A stretch of DNA of 64,000 nt, taken from positions 45,484 through 109,483 of the forward strand of contig JBBRAB010000015.1 of the NCBI GenBank assembly GCA_038207155.1. Direction: 5' to 3'. The position numbers were made by a program, and so were the translations under genes. The notes beneath the pieces were generated by a model. That model ran no database searches. It was given only the letters and a program-made list of their open reading frames with translations, and was not told the origin of the DNA. Shown here piece by piece: positions 8,751 through 17,255 of the stretch. Positions within the stretch are counted from its first letter, which is position 1. Each line of letters opens with the position of its first letter. The stretch comes from FEN-1139 sp038207155. Its GTDB lineage: Bacteria > Myxococcota_A > Polyangia > Polyangiales > Polyangiaceae.

Positions 8751-9341
8751 TCAGCTCACCAGGGCAAGCTGAGCGGTCGCGAAGTCCCAATTGGCGAGTT
8801 TGTCGAGGAAGGCCTCGAGGAACGCCTGACGCGCGTTGCGGAAATCGATGTAGTACGCGTGCTCCCAGACGTCCGCCACCAGTAGCGGAGTGGTCCCGGC
8901 CTGGGTCAGGGGCGTCTCGGCGTTCGGCGTGTCGATCAGCGCGAGCTTGCCATCCTTCACGACGAGCCAAACCCAACCCGAACCAAAGCGGCCCATGCCG
9001 GCGGCGATGAAGGCATCGCGGAACGCGACAAAGCTGCCAAAGTCGCGGGCGATCAGCTCGCCAAGCTTGCCGCTCGGTGCACCGCCACCCTGGGGCTTGA
9101 GGCTCTGCCAGAAAAAGTCGTGGTTGTAGACCTGAGCGGCATTGTTGAAAACGGCGCCCGAGGTCGACTTGACGAGCTCTACCAGGGACTTGCTGGCTTC
9201 GGGCTTGCCATCAAGCAGGCTCGTGAGCTTGGCGGCATAACCCTTGTGGTGCTTCTCATAGTGAAACTCCAGGGTCTCCTTGCTCATCACGGGTTCAAGT
9301 GCGGTTTTCTCGAAGGGGAGAGGTGCTACTTCGAATGCCAT
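8751..9341 (-). CDS. sodB: Superoxide dismutase, iron type
   Basis: 196 residues, cytoplasmic (no signal peptide). It dismutates superoxide to oxygen and peroxide. Metal ligands H27, H74, D157 and H161 match the Fe/Mn family. Gln70 in NNAAQVYNH, rather than a Gln in the second half, points to iron rather than manganese. The ATG at 9341 gives the usual short N terminus (MAFEVAPLPFE); AAAGGAG lies about 11 bases upstream. It is divergent from the methyltransferase gene, with 119 bp between starts. Confidence 0.95.
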   Translation of the reverse strand: MAFEVAPLPFEKTALEPVMSKETLEFHYEKHHKGYAAKLTSLLDGKPEASKSLVELVKSTSGAVFNNAAQVYNHDFFWQSLKPQGGGAPSGKLGELIARDFGSFVAFRDAFIAAGMGRFGSGWVWLVVKDGKLALIDTPNAETPLTQAGTTPLLVADVWEHAYYIDFRNARQAFLEAFLDKLANWDFATAQLALVS

Positions 9342-9460
9342 TCGGATACGAACTCCTTTCGTCGCTGGTGGGGTGCGCCGCGACCCGCGGCCCTTCCGCT
9401 CCAGCACGGGTCAGCTCTGCCGCCCGTCAACGCTCACCCATCTGCGTCCCCTCCCCCCCC

Positions 9461-10303
9461 ATGTCAACGCAGGCTAACCTCCCCAACGTGTCAAACTTTG
9501 ACCCCCAACTGACGAGTCTCCCGCAAATTGACTGGGCAAACCTCAGTCCAAGATTTCTTGAGAGCTACTGCGAGTTGCGTCCCGATCCCGCCCTGGAGGA
9601 ATTTCTCCGGCGGGTGAGCCGGGCCAACCAGGCCCGAGGCTGGCGGCTCTGGCTCACCAAGTGGCTCAAGAGCCGGATCTCCTCCTATGAGCTCCAGGGC
9701 TGGCTCGGGGTCCACGCGATGTACCTGCTTGGCCAGGCGCAAGCCGAGGCCTTGCTCGGGAACTCTCCAACCGAGGCCCTGCTCGATCTCGGGGGCGGAG
9801 CTGGCGACGTCACGCAGTTTCTCGCCCCGCTGTTTGCTCGCACGGTCGTGCTGGACAGCTCCAGCTCGCTTGTGCGACGCGCCCGTGCACGCGGGCGCGA
9901 GGCGCATTGTGGTGATGCGAGCCTCGACCCCTGGCCCGACGGCACGTTTCAAGCGCTGGCACTGCTCAACGTGCTCGATCGCTGCGCGCGCCCACGCACC
10001 CTCCTCGAACGTTGCGCGCGCGAACTGCGTCCAGGAGGCCGGCTGCTGTTGAGCGTTCCCCTGCCCTTTCGCCCGCATGTCGAGGATGGCTCGCGCAGTC
10101 CGCCGCCGCTCGAGCAGCTGCGGGTGTCTGGCGCGTCGTGGGAACGCCAGCTGACGTACTTGGTCGAGCAGGTGTTGGCGCCGCGTGGCTTTGCGGTCGA
10201 GCGTTGGTCGCGCACTCCGTACCTGTCCGCCGGGGACCTGAACCAGCCGCTCTACTCACTCGATGCGGCGGTGCTGGTCTGCCGGCGTGAGCCCGGCGGC
10301 TAG
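9461..10303 (+). CDS. METTL9/DREV-like SAM-dependent methyltransferase
   Basis: 280 residues from ATG 9461 (GTG 9488 is an alternative). The Rossmann motif I is LLDLGGGAGDV, followed by the acidic residue of VVLDSSSS. The following part resembles animal METTL9 (DREV family) in unusual detail: NVLDRCARPRTLLE, LLLSVPLPFRPHVED, then SGASWERQL and a tail with PYLSAGDLNQPLYSLDAAV. METTL9 methylates histidine (N1) in HxH motifs of proteins, so a protein-histidine methyltransferase is the best guess by family. The bacterial substrate is unknown and the neighbours (sodB, tRNA-Leu) do not point to one. A generic class I methyltransferase label would be the fallback. Confidence 0.8.
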   Translation: MSTQANLPNVSNFDPQLTSLPQIDWANLSPRFLESYCELRPDPALEEFLRRVSRANQARGWRLWLTKWLKSRISSYELQGWLGVHAMYLLGQAQAEALLGNSPTEALLDLGGGAGDVTQFLAPLFARTVVLDSSSSLVRRARARGREAHCGDASLDPWPDGTFQALALLNVLDRCARPRTLLERCARELRPGGRLLLSVPLPFRPHVEDGSRSPPPLEQLRVSGASWERQLTYLVEQVLAPRGFAVERWSRTPYLSAGDLNQPLYSLDAAVLVCRREPGG

Positions 10304-10404
10304 CCCGGGTTGGCCAATTGTCCGGAATAAAGATTCCACCTGCAACTCGCAGAAGAGGGTTGGCGAAGCGCGGCGGATCGGCTATTTCCTGGGCACACAC
10401 TTTA

Positions 10405-10488
10405 GCCGAAGTGGCGGAACTGGCATACGCGGCGGACTCAAAATCCGTTGTTCTTACGGACTTGTGGGTTCGACTCCCACCTTCGGTA
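10405..10488 (+). tRNA. tRNA-Leu (anticodon CAA)
   Basis: An 84-nt class II tRNA. The acceptor stem GCCGAAG / CTTCGGT closes with discriminator A. The D-arm is GGCGGAACTGGC. The anticodon stem GCGGA / TCCGT holds the loop CTCAAAA, so the anticodon is CAA, reading UUG. A variable arm follows (TGTTCTTACGGAC region), and the T-arm has GGGTTCGACTCCC. The 3' CCA is not encoded. Confidence 0.95.
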
Positions 10489-10504
10489 CTCAGAGGGGCA
10501 TGAC

Positions 10505-11203
10505 TTGGGCCGGCGCAAGACCCCCAACGACTCGCAAAGCGAGCCTCGCGGCCCCAACGCGGCGGGGCGATTCGAGCCGCCCCGTTTGAGCGAGCGCGCT
10601 CCGCCCAACAGCTATGACCAGATGCGTCGCGCGTCTGAGGCGGCTGGCCTCGAGTGGACGTTGCCCCCGCGGCGAGCCAAAGCCGCGCCAGCCCCGGGCA
10701 CTCGCGCCGGGAGCCCGCTCAACCTCGCCGCGGTGCTTGGCTCGACGCACGCCGCCTTTGCTGCAGCTGCCCAGCGCCCGATCGATCGCGAGCTGTGGCG
10801 TCAGCTGATGGGCGAGAGGATCGCGAGTCACAGTCAACCCGAGCAGCTGAGCGAAGGCCGACTGACATTGCTGGTCTCGTCACCCGTCTGGTCGCAGGAG
10901 CTCACCCTGCTTTCTGCGGATCTGCTCAAGCGACTCGTGGACGCCGGGTTCGCTGTGCGTGAGCTGCGGTGCCGCGTCGGGGCCCTGCCAAAACCCGAGG
11001 CTCGCCCGCGCGCGCGCGCCGCCCTGCCGCCGCCAGCAGAGCTCCCACCCGAGCTGAGCGCGAGCCTCGACGCCGTGAGTGATCCCGAACTGCGCGAGCT
11101 GATGCGCCGCACGATTGCCGTCGATCTCGCGCTCGCTTCAGCTCGACAAGTCGCAGCCGAGCAGCAGCGCGGCGCCGCAAAAAACAAGCCTCGCCGCCGC
11201 TAG
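10505..11203 (+). CDS. DciA-like DUF721 protein
   Basis: 232 residues from TTG 10505 (GAGGGG nine bases upstream); ATG 10622 would give 193 residues. The central part (W..LMGERIASHSQPEQL ... RLTLLVSSPVWSQEL ... LLKRL) is the DUF721 fold, an RNA/DNA-binding KH-like domain found in DciA. DciA helps load the replicative helicase DnaB in bacteria lacking DnaC. Here dnaB is encoded 33 kb away. The N-terminal 80 residues are disordered (Pro/Arg/Ala), and the C terminus ends in a basic NKPRRR tail. It starts just after the tRNA and ends tail-to-tail with the next gene: both stops lie in one palindromic GCTAGC, overlapping by 4 bp. Confidence 0.75.
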   Translation: MGRRKTPNDSQSEPRGPNAAGRFEPPRLSERAPPNSYDQMRRASEAAGLEWTLPPRRAKAAPAPGTRAGSPLNLAAVLGSTHAAFAAAAQRPIDRELWRQLMGERIASHSQPEQLSEGRLTLLVSSPVWSQELTLLSADLLKRLVDAGFAVRELRCRVGALPKPEARPRARAALPPPAELPPELSASLDAVSDPELRELMRRTIAVDLALASARQVAAEQQRGAAKNKPRRR

Positions 11204-12120
11204 CGCAGCGCGAGCAGGCGCTCGAGACCCTCGACGCGCTGCATCACGAAGCGCTCGGCCGGACCGAATTTGCTCTGCACCTTGTGCAGCGCCGCGATGT
11301 AATCGCGAACGCCCTGAAGACTCACCCCAGGAACCTTGCGCAGCACCTCGTAGAGCTCATCGACGGCGGAGGCCGGTAGCAGTCGGGTGAGCAACGTGTG
11401 CAGAGCAAACGCGTAGTCGACCCAGGACCCCTTGCCCGTCACGCTGGCAAGCTTGACGGCGTAGCAGACCGCCTTGTCCGCCGAACGCGTGCTCACGGAC
11501 TCGCGGCTGCGCGCCGAGTCCAGCAGGTTGTTCAGGTAGGTCGCCAGGATGCGCTCGGCCTCCTCGCCACGACCGAGTGCGAGCACCTTGTCAGCCACGC
11601 CGCCCAGCAAATCAAGGGCCTCGCCCTGAGTGGTGGCGTCCTCCGCGTTCGGATCACGCGAGCGATTTGGCGCAGTCGAAGCCACCAGCGGGCGTTCGAA
11701 GCTGCCGTGCAGCGTGTCAGCCAAGTGACGGCGCTCCGGCACGTGACGCGCCGTCGCGTTGTCCGTGGGGCGCGCTAACAGGGTGAGCTCCTGCTCGCCG
11801 ATCGTGACCTTGTCACCAGCCCGCAGGACGCATTTGTTCTCGAGGCGACGACCGTTGACGAGCACGCCGTTGACGCTCTTCAGATCGAACAGCCACACCT
11901 TGCCGTCCTCAAGACGGAACTCGGCATGCTGTCGCGAGACCAACGGATCATCGAGCACGAGACGACACATCGCGCTGCGACCGACCAGCAGCTGCCCACC
12001 GCGGAGTTCGATCGGCGTGCCGCGATACTCCACCCAGAACGACGCGCTCGACGCGCTACCGCGAGTATTAGCGGTGTCCGCTGGACCTTCAGTCGTAAAT
12101 CTTTGGCTGTCTTCACTCAC
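11200..12120 (-). CDS. FHA-domain protein A
   Basis: 306 residues if translation starts at GTG 12120. The forkhead-associated domain occupies about residues 15-110, with the phosphothreonine-binding signature GRS (LLVGRSAMC), SRQHAEF and NGVLVNG. FHA domains read Thr phosphorylation made by Ser/Thr kinases. The C-terminal 150 residues are helical, contain 'LDLLGGVADKVLALGRGEEAERIL', and end in QRVEGLERLLALR, which the neighbouring FHA protein repeats. The two are therefore paralogues with a shared, unnamed C-terminal domain. An open frame continues to 12231, but it runs through a duplicated non-coding element, so the upstream start is unlikely. Confidence 0.85.
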   Translation of the reverse strand: MSEDSQRFTTEGPADTANTRGSASSASFWVEYRGTPIELRGGQLLVGRSAMCRLVLDDPLVSRQHAEFRLEDGKVWLFDLKSVNGVLVNGRRLENKCVLRAGDKVTIGEQELTLLARPTDNATARHVPERRHLADTLHGSFERPLVASTAPNRSRDPNAEDATTQGEALDLLGGVADKVLALGRGEEAERILATYLNNLLDSARSRESVSTRSADKAVCYAVKLASVTGKGSWVDYAFALHTLLTRLLPASAVDELYEVLRKVPGVSLQGVRDYIAALHKVQSKFGPAERFVMQRVEGLERLLALR

Positions 12121-12175
12121 GAGAGATCCCAAGACTATCGCGATGTTGCGCCAAACCGCAAACGTCCTGCAGGTA

Positions 12176-12287
12176 CGGACACATTCCGGCCCAAGTGCCG
12201 ACGGTTGGCTCGGGGTCGAACGCCTGCACACGCGCCTCGTCCTACGACGGACACAATCCGGCCCAGGTGCCGGCAGTTGGCTCGGGG
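12176..12287. repeat. 40-bp direct repeat between two FHA genes
   Basis: Bases 12176-12215 and 12248-12287 are 40-bp copies differing at four positions, 72 bp apart, in the 215-bp spacer of the two paralogous FHA genes. Both copies begin CGGACACA and end TTGGCTCGGGG. They may be duplicated promoter or binding-site modules, or a relic of the gene duplication. I see no stem-loop. Confidence 0.85.
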
Positions 12288-12335
12288 GCCCTGAGCTGCA
12301 CCAGACCCGGGTACGACGCTGTCGCCCATCGCGAG

Positions 12336-13148
12336 CTAGCGCGCCGCCAGCAGCCGCTCGAGGCCTTCGATCCGACCCACGAGAAAGCGCTCGGCAGGCC
12401 CGAGGCCTTCTTCATTCGCTCGCAGAACTGCGATGTACTCCCGGAGCCTCGGCACCGCGGAACCCTCCAGGCGCCGCGCCGCCGCGTAGAGTTCCTCCAC
12501 CACGGGCCCCGACCAGGGGCGCCGCACGGGAATATAGAGCTCGATCAGTCGCTCCAACCACTCGGACTTGGACGTCGTGCACACCAGCTTGACCAGATAC
12601 CTGGTCACGCGCAGGTGCAGATCGGCGTCGGGCAATTCGCCTTGGCCTGCCTCTTCGAGCAGCTGACGGATCGGCGCCCCGAGCAGGCGCTCGGCTTCTT
12701 CGGGCTTGCCGAGGGCGAAGGCCTTGTCGGCTAGCTCCCCCACCACACCGAACGGATCGAAGCGCAGTGTCGGGCCTGCCGTCTGACGCCCGATCCGGGT
12801 AGCCACCAGCTCGGCGCTGGCGCGTCCGGGGATCACGCGGATGTCATGCTCGCCAATCGTGAGGACATCGCCCACCGAGAGCGGGCAACGACCACGGGAC
12901 TTTTCGCCGTTGACCAGCACTCCGTTGCGGCTGCCGAGATCCTCAAGGCAGGGTCGACCATCGACCATCACGATCTTGGCGTGCTGACGTGAGACGCGTG
13001 GATCGTCGATCCGAAGATCGGCGGACTCACCACGACCAATCAGCACGGACCCCAAGCTGAGGTTGAGCACCCCCCCGTCGTAACGAAGCCTCCAGTCAGC
13101 CACAGTGGGACTGAGGATAGCGAGCTGCCCCCAGGGGCTCCAAGCCAT
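12336..13148 (-). CDS. FHA-domain protein B
   Basis: 270 residues from ATG 13148. The FHA domain spans about residues 15-110 (VLIGRGESADLRI, SRQHAKIV, LGSRNGVLVNG), and a helical C-terminal domain ends in GRIEGLERLLAAR. It lies upstream of and on the same strand as FHA protein A and shares its architecture and C-terminal sequence (LADKAFALGKPEEAERLL here). FHA proteins of this sort usually work with PknB-type kinases; one is encoded at 49-50.7 kb, but a link is speculation. The open frame upstream of ATG 13148 lacks domain features. Confidence 0.88.
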   Translation of the reverse strand: MAWSPWGQLAILSPTVADWRLRYDGGVLNLSLGSVLIGRGESADLRIDDPRVSRQHAKIVMVDGRPCLEDLGSRNGVLVNGEKSRGRCPLSVGDVLTIGEHDIRVIPGRASAELVATRIGRQTAGPTLRFDPFGVVGELADKAFALGKPEEAERLLGAPIRQLLEEAGQGELPDADLHLRVTRYLVKLVCTTSKSEWLERLIELYIPVRRPWSGPVVEELYAAARRLEGSAVPRLREYIAVLRANEEGLGPAERFLVGRIEGLERLLAAR

Positions 13149-13302
13149 TTTCCGGATTCCGCCGGGAATACCTAGGGAGCCTCGACAAAACGCCACTGGC
13201 CGGGTGGCAGCTTTGGGGCTTACCAACTCCGGCCAGTGGCTCTCACTCGCGAGCCCAGGACCTGGGCCCTTGGGGCTTTGGAGCCTCGGCTCCGACTGCG
13301 CC

Positions 13303-14382
13303 CTACTTCTTGAAGTTGTTCATGAAGTCGACGAGCGCTTCGATCCAGGCGAGCTCAGCTGCGTTGTAGATCGACGCGCGCACGCCGCCAACCGAGCGGT
13401 GACCCTTGAGGCCGACCATGCCCTGCTTTTGCGCGGCCGCGACGAACTCAGCCTCGAGCTCAGGCGTCGTCACGTTAAAGACGACGTTCATTAGCGAGCG
13501 ACTGTCCCTGTCGACCGGGGAGCTGTAGAGCTCGGGACGACCGTCGATCGCGGCGTAGAGCAGCGCAGCCTTCTTCTCGTTGTGCGCCTGCATCGCGGCC
13601 AGACCACCGAGCGACTTGACATGCGCCAGCACGTTGCGGAGCAGGTAGATGCCGAAGGTGGGCGGGGTGTTGTAGAGGGAGTTCTCCGCCGCCTGGGTGC
13701 GGTACTGGAAGATCTTCGGGATGTCCTTGCGGGCGCCTTCGACCAAGTCCTTGCGGATGATCACGACCGTTACGCCGCTCGGGCCGAGGTTCTTCTGCGC
13801 GCCAGCGTAGATCACGCCGAACCTCGAGACGTCCAGCGGGCGAGACATGATGTCGCTCGACATGTCCGCGATCAGCGGGACCGAGCCCACCTCGGGGAAG
13901 GTCTGCCACTGGGTGCCCGCGATGGTGTTGTTGCTGCAGATGTGAACGTACGCCGCGTTCGGATCGAGCTGGAGCTGGGCCTGGCTCGGGATGCGCGGGA
14001 ACTTCCCGTCCTTCTCGGTGGTGGCGGCCACGCGCACCTGACCGACGGACTTGGCCTCACCATAGGCCTTCTTGGCCCAGGTGCCCGTCACGACGTAGTC
14101 CGCGCTGCTGCCAGCCGGGAGCAGGTTCATCGGGACGACGGCAAACTGCTGACTTGCCCCACCCTGCAGGAACAGGACGTCGTAGTTCTCCGGAACGCTG
14201 AGCAGCTCGCGCACGAGCGCGATCGCCTCGTTGTGAATGGCCTCGTAGACCTTGCCACGGTGGCTATGCTCGAGGACGCTCATGCCCGAACCGCCGACAT
14301 CAAGCAGCTCGGCTTGAGCGCGCTCGATCGCTGCCAGGGGAAGTGCGGACGGACCAGCGTTGAAATTCTTAACTCGGGCCAT
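13303..14382 (-). CDS. serC: Phosphoserine aminotransferase
   Basis: 359 residues from ATG 14382, with GGAGG 4 bases upstream. This PLP enzyme converts 3-phosphohydroxypyruvate plus glutamate to phosphoserine, in serine biosynthesis, and also acts in pyridoxal phosphate synthesis in some bacteria. The N-terminal FNAGPSALP, LFLQGGAS (phosphate-binding) and IYAGAQKNLGPSG (Schiff-base Lys) mark the SerC family. The C terminus GHRSVGGVRASIYNA is the usual substrate loop. Lone gene, with gaps on both sides. Confidence 0.96.
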   Translation of the reverse strand: MARVKNFNAGPSALPLAAIERAQAELLDVGGSGMSVLEHSHRGKVYEAIHNEAIALVRELLSVPENYDVLFLQGGASQQFAVVPMNLLPAGSSADYVVTGTWAKKAYGEAKSVGQVRVAATTEKDGKFPRIPSQAQLQLDPNAAYVHICSNNTIAGTQWQTFPEVGSVPLIADMSSDIMSRPLDVSRFGVIYAGAQKNLGPSGVTVVIIRKDLVEGARKDIPKIFQYRTQAAENSLYNTPPTFGIYLLRNVLAHVKSLGGLAAMQAHNEKKAALLYAAIDGRPELYSSPVDRDSRSLMNVVFNVTTPELEAEFVAAAQKQGMVGLKGHRSVGGVRASIYNAAELAWIEALVDFMNNFKK

Positions 14383-14692
14383 ATTCCTCCAACCGTTGAG
14401 AGCCTCGGGCACCGGATAGAACTCCGTCGACCCCGGGTTCCCACAAACCTGCGCAGGACGCAGGAGAAACTATCGCGAGCCGCAATCAGCTCGACCAGGA
14501 CCCTCACTATCACATCCCCAGCGCGGAAGTGACCCGGAACGCGGGAGATTTCGCGGCAATTTGGCGGATTTTTGGTTCAACCACTCTCAACCGACGGGCC
14601 GTGCGAACGCCGTCCGCAGCCCTGCCGGCCGCGGGCTTGGTTGCCGCGGCGGCGCGGAACCGCGGGTCCCGGAACAGGTGGAACCAGGTGGC
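14383..14692. other. 310-bp intergenic region upstream of serC
   Basis: This region lies between the serC start and the purD stop, both on the minus strand. It holds no credible gene. A lower-GC stretch at about 14467-14585 on the minus strand is the likely site of the serC promoter; no consensus boxes stand out. Confidence 0.4.
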
Positions 14693-15976
14693 CTACAGCG
14701 CCCGGTGACCGATGTCGCGACGGAACTGCATGCCCTCAAAGCAGAGCCGGTCGACCGCGGCGTAGGCCGTCTCGGCCGCGGCCTTGAGGCTGGCACCGCG
14801 ACCGGTCACGCCCAGCACGCGTCCGCCGGAGGTCACGCAGCGCTCACCCTCGAGACTCGTGCCCGCGTGATAGAGCGCCACGTTTGGCAACTTGGCCGCC
14901 TCCTCGAGTCCGCCAATGGCGTCACCACGCCGCACTTTACCAGGATAGCCATGCGCCGCTAGCACCACGCACAGCGCCTGCTGCTCGGTCACGCGCACCG
15001 CACTGTCGTCGAGCTTGCCGCGCGCTGCGGACGCGAGCAGCTCAGCCAGATCACCGTCGAGGATGCTCATCAACACCTGCGTCTCGGGATCACCAAAGCG
15101 CACGTTGAACTCGAGCACCTTGGGCTCACCCGCCGGTGAGATCATGAGTCCGGCAAACAACGTCCCGCGAAACGGCGTCCCCTCGGCCTTCATGCCGTCG
15201 ACCACCTTCTGCATGATCGAGACGCGCACCTGCTCGGCGAGCGCTGGCGTCACGATCGGCGCGGGCGCATAAGTACCCATTCCTCCCGTATTTGGGCCCT
15301 GATCGCCATCAAAGATGCGTTTGTGATCTTGCGCGGCGGGCAGCATGAATACGCGCTCGCCGTCACAGATGGCATGCACGCTGGCCTCGGCGCCAACCAG
15401 GCGCTCCTCGAGCACGACGCGCGTCCCCGCCTCGCCGAAGGCCGCGCCGCTCAGCATCTCACGCGCAGCAGCGAGCGCTTCCTTGTGAGTCTCGGCCACC
15501 ACGACGCCCTTGCCCGCGCACAGGCCGTCGGCCTTGACGACCGGCGGGACCGCGAAACTGGCGACCGCTGCCTCGAGCTGAGACGCGTCGGTGATGGTGA
15601 CGTAGTGAGCCGTCGGCAGGCCCTGACGCGCCACGAAATCCTTCATGAACGATTTGGAGCCCTCGAGGCGAGCTGCCAGCGCCGAGGGACCGTAAGCGAG
15701 AACACCGTCGGCGGTCAGCTGATCGACGAGCCCTTCACAGAGGGGCACCTCGGGCCCGATCACGACGAGCGCGACCGACTCAGCCTTGGCGACCTCGCGC
15801 GGCGCGCCCACGACATTGCGCAGGCGCTTGGTCGAGCCGGCGGGGGCCTCGGCGGTCCCAGCATTGCCCGGACAGACCAGGACCTCGGCGACCGAGGGTG
15901 ACGCGAGCAGCGCCAGCGCCAGCGCGTGCTCACGACCACCAGAACCGACGACCAGGACCTTGCGACCTTGAGGCAT
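14693..15976 (-). CDS. purD: Phosphoribosylamine-glycine ligase
   Basis: 427 residues. It joins glycine to phosphoribosylamine in step two of purine synthesis using ATP. The N terminus VLVVGSGGREHALA, the ATP-grasp core (KADGLCAGKGVVVAET), GPNTGGMGTYAPAP and FNVRFGDPETQ are diagnostic. Length is typical. ATG 15976 is the first start that gives the family N terminus; no clear Shine-Dalgarno is seen. It stands apart from other purine genes (purA is at 35.5 kb, prs at 48 kb). Confidence 0.97.
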   Translation of the reverse strand: MPQGRKVLVVGSGGREHALALALLASPSVAEVLVCPGNAGTAEAPAGSTKRLRNVVGAPREVAKAESVALVVIGPEVPLCEGLVDQLTADGVLAYGPSALAARLEGSKSFMKDFVARQGLPTAHYVTITDASQLEAAVASFAVPPVVKADGLCAGKGVVVAETHKEALAAAREMLSGAAFGEAGTRVVLEERLVGAEASVHAICDGERVFMLPAAQDHKRIFDGDQGPNTGGMGTYAPAPIVTPALAEQVRVSIMQKVVDGMKAEGTPFRGTLFAGLMISPAGEPKVLEFNVRFGDPETQVLMSILDGDLAELLASAARGKLDDSAVRVTEQQALCVVLAAHGYPGKVRRGDAIGGLEEAAKLPNVALYHAGTSLEGERCVTSGGRVLGVTGRGASLKAAAETAYAAVDRLCFEGMQFRRDIGHRAL

Positions 15977-16099
15977 AGCGCGCTGGCGCTAGCACATTTG
16001 CCCGAATCACGCAGCCCGCTCCCCCGAACCCCGCGAGGCCCTGTGGTTTTCTGCGACGCGGTACGTGAGCGGGGGGGATTGCCCAGATTATTCCCGGCA

Positions 16100-16247
16100 T
16101 CTCAGCGCAGAATTCGTTCCGAGCAGAGTTTGAGAAACCTGCACCGCCGCCGCTCGCCGAAGCGCCACTGCCACCGGTGCTTCCTCTGGCGGCTCCCCCG
16201 TTACCCGCGTCCGCTCCAGTTGAGCCGCCGCAGGCCGACAGCACCAA
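16100..16247 (-). pseudogene. Headless lipoprotein leader remnant
   Basis: On the minus strand, starting six bases after the ddl stop, the frame reads LVLSACGGSTGADAG and continues into a Gly/Ser/Ala linker, then NSARNEFCAEMPG. This is a typical myxobacterial lipobox (LSAC) plus linker, as in the GH18 protein at 23.6 kb. The positively charged and hydrophobic start of a signal peptide is missing, because the frame is closed immediately upstream. No recognisable mature domain follows. I read it as a lipoprotein gene that lost its 5' end, possibly when the ddl end was joined to it. It could also be a short chance frame. Confidence 0.35.
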
Positions 16248-16253
16248 CGCGTC

Positions 16254-17252
16254 TCAGTCCGGGATCTCGATGACCGATGGCGGAGCGCGCCTTGGGCGTG
16301 AGACCGCACGCTCAACGAGGTGCGAGACGAGCTGCGGAAAGCTCCAACCCGCCGCCTGCGCGGCCTCGGGATAGAGGCTCGTGGCGGTCATGCCGGGTAG
16401 CGTGTTGATCTCGAGCACCGTCGCGCTCTCGGCGACGGCAAGCTCGGGGTTCACGATGAAGTCCACGCGCGACAGATCACGCGCGCCAAGCGCCACGTGC
16501 GCTTTGACGGCGAGCGACTGGAGATGCGTGATGAGCTCGGGTGCAAAGGGTGCCGGACAGCGATGCCGACTCCCGCCGGGCGCGTACTTCGAAGCGAAAT
16601 CGTAAAAGCCCGCGCGCTCAGGCAAAATCAAGGTGGGCGGCAGCGCAAACGCCACGCCTGCGGCGTCTTCGAGCACACCGCAGGTCGCCTCGTGCCCAAC
16701 CAGAAACGGCTCGACGAGCGCCTGAGGATCGAGCGCCGTGACCGCCGCCAGCGCCTCGACCAGCGCCTCAATGGGCTGCTCTGCGGTCACGATCACGACC
16801 CCGATCGCCGAACCGCCGCTGGCGGGTTTGACGACGAGCGAAGCGCCCAGGCTGGCGCGCGCTTCCGCAGCGGCCGCGGCGAGATCTTGTCCGCGCAACA
16901 CCACTCGCTCGCTCGCGACCGGCACACCGACGGCGGCCCAGAGGCGCTTGGCATCGGGTTTGCTCGCCCCCAGCGCGCTCGCGCGCACGTCGCAGCCAAC
17001 GTAAGGCAGCCCGAGCACCTCGAGCAGGCCCTGCAGGCAGCCGTCCTCACCGAGGGGTCCGTGAGTCACCGGGAACAGACAATCGGGCGGATTGTCGAGC
17101 AACCGTCGCGCAACCTGCCGCTCAAGCTCCTCGAGTCGCGCGTGATGCCCGGCCTGCAGCAACGCGCGCAGCACGCCCTCGGCTGAGCGTCGACTGACCG
17201 CGGCCTCACCCGAGGGACCGCCCCAAATCACGACCACGTCTAACGGCTGCAT
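16254..17252 (-). CDS. ddl: D-alanine-D-alanine ligase
   Basis: 332 residues, ATP-grasp ligase making the D-Ala-D-Ala of peptidoglycan. The N-terminal VVVIWGGPSGEAAVSRRS, HGPLGEDGCLQGLLE, KPASGGSAIGVVIV (ATP lid), RVDFIVNP and EINTLPGMTATSLYP are the family signatures in order. The gene starts 4 bp after the deaminase stop, so the two form an operon. There is no mur or fts gene around it, which is unusual compared with the dcw cluster placement common in other bacteria. Confidence 0.95.
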   Translation of the reverse strand: MQPLDVVVIWGGPSGEAAVSRRSAEGVLRALLQAGHHARLEELERQVARRLLDNPPDCLFPVTHGPLGEDGCLQGLLEVLGLPYVGCDVRASALGASKPDAKRLWAAVGVPVASERVVLRGQDLAAAAAEARASLGASLVVKPASGGSAIGVVIVTAEQPIEALVEALAAVTALDPQALVEPFLVGHEATCGVLEDAAGVAFALPPTLILPERAGFYDFASKYAPGGSRHRCPAPFAPELITHLQSLAVKAHVALGARDLSRVDFIVNPELAVAESATVLEINTLPGMTATSLYPEAAQAAGWSFPQLVSHLVERAVSRPRRAPPSVIEIPD

Positions 17253-17255
17253 GGC

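Noticed and set aside
12188..12231. Upstream extension of FHA protein A to 12231
   Set aside because: The extension runs through the 40-bp repeat and has no domain or family sequence; GTG 12120 is more plausible.
13582..14532. Long plus-strand open frame (316 codons)
   Set aside because: Antisense to serC, without any recognisable domain.
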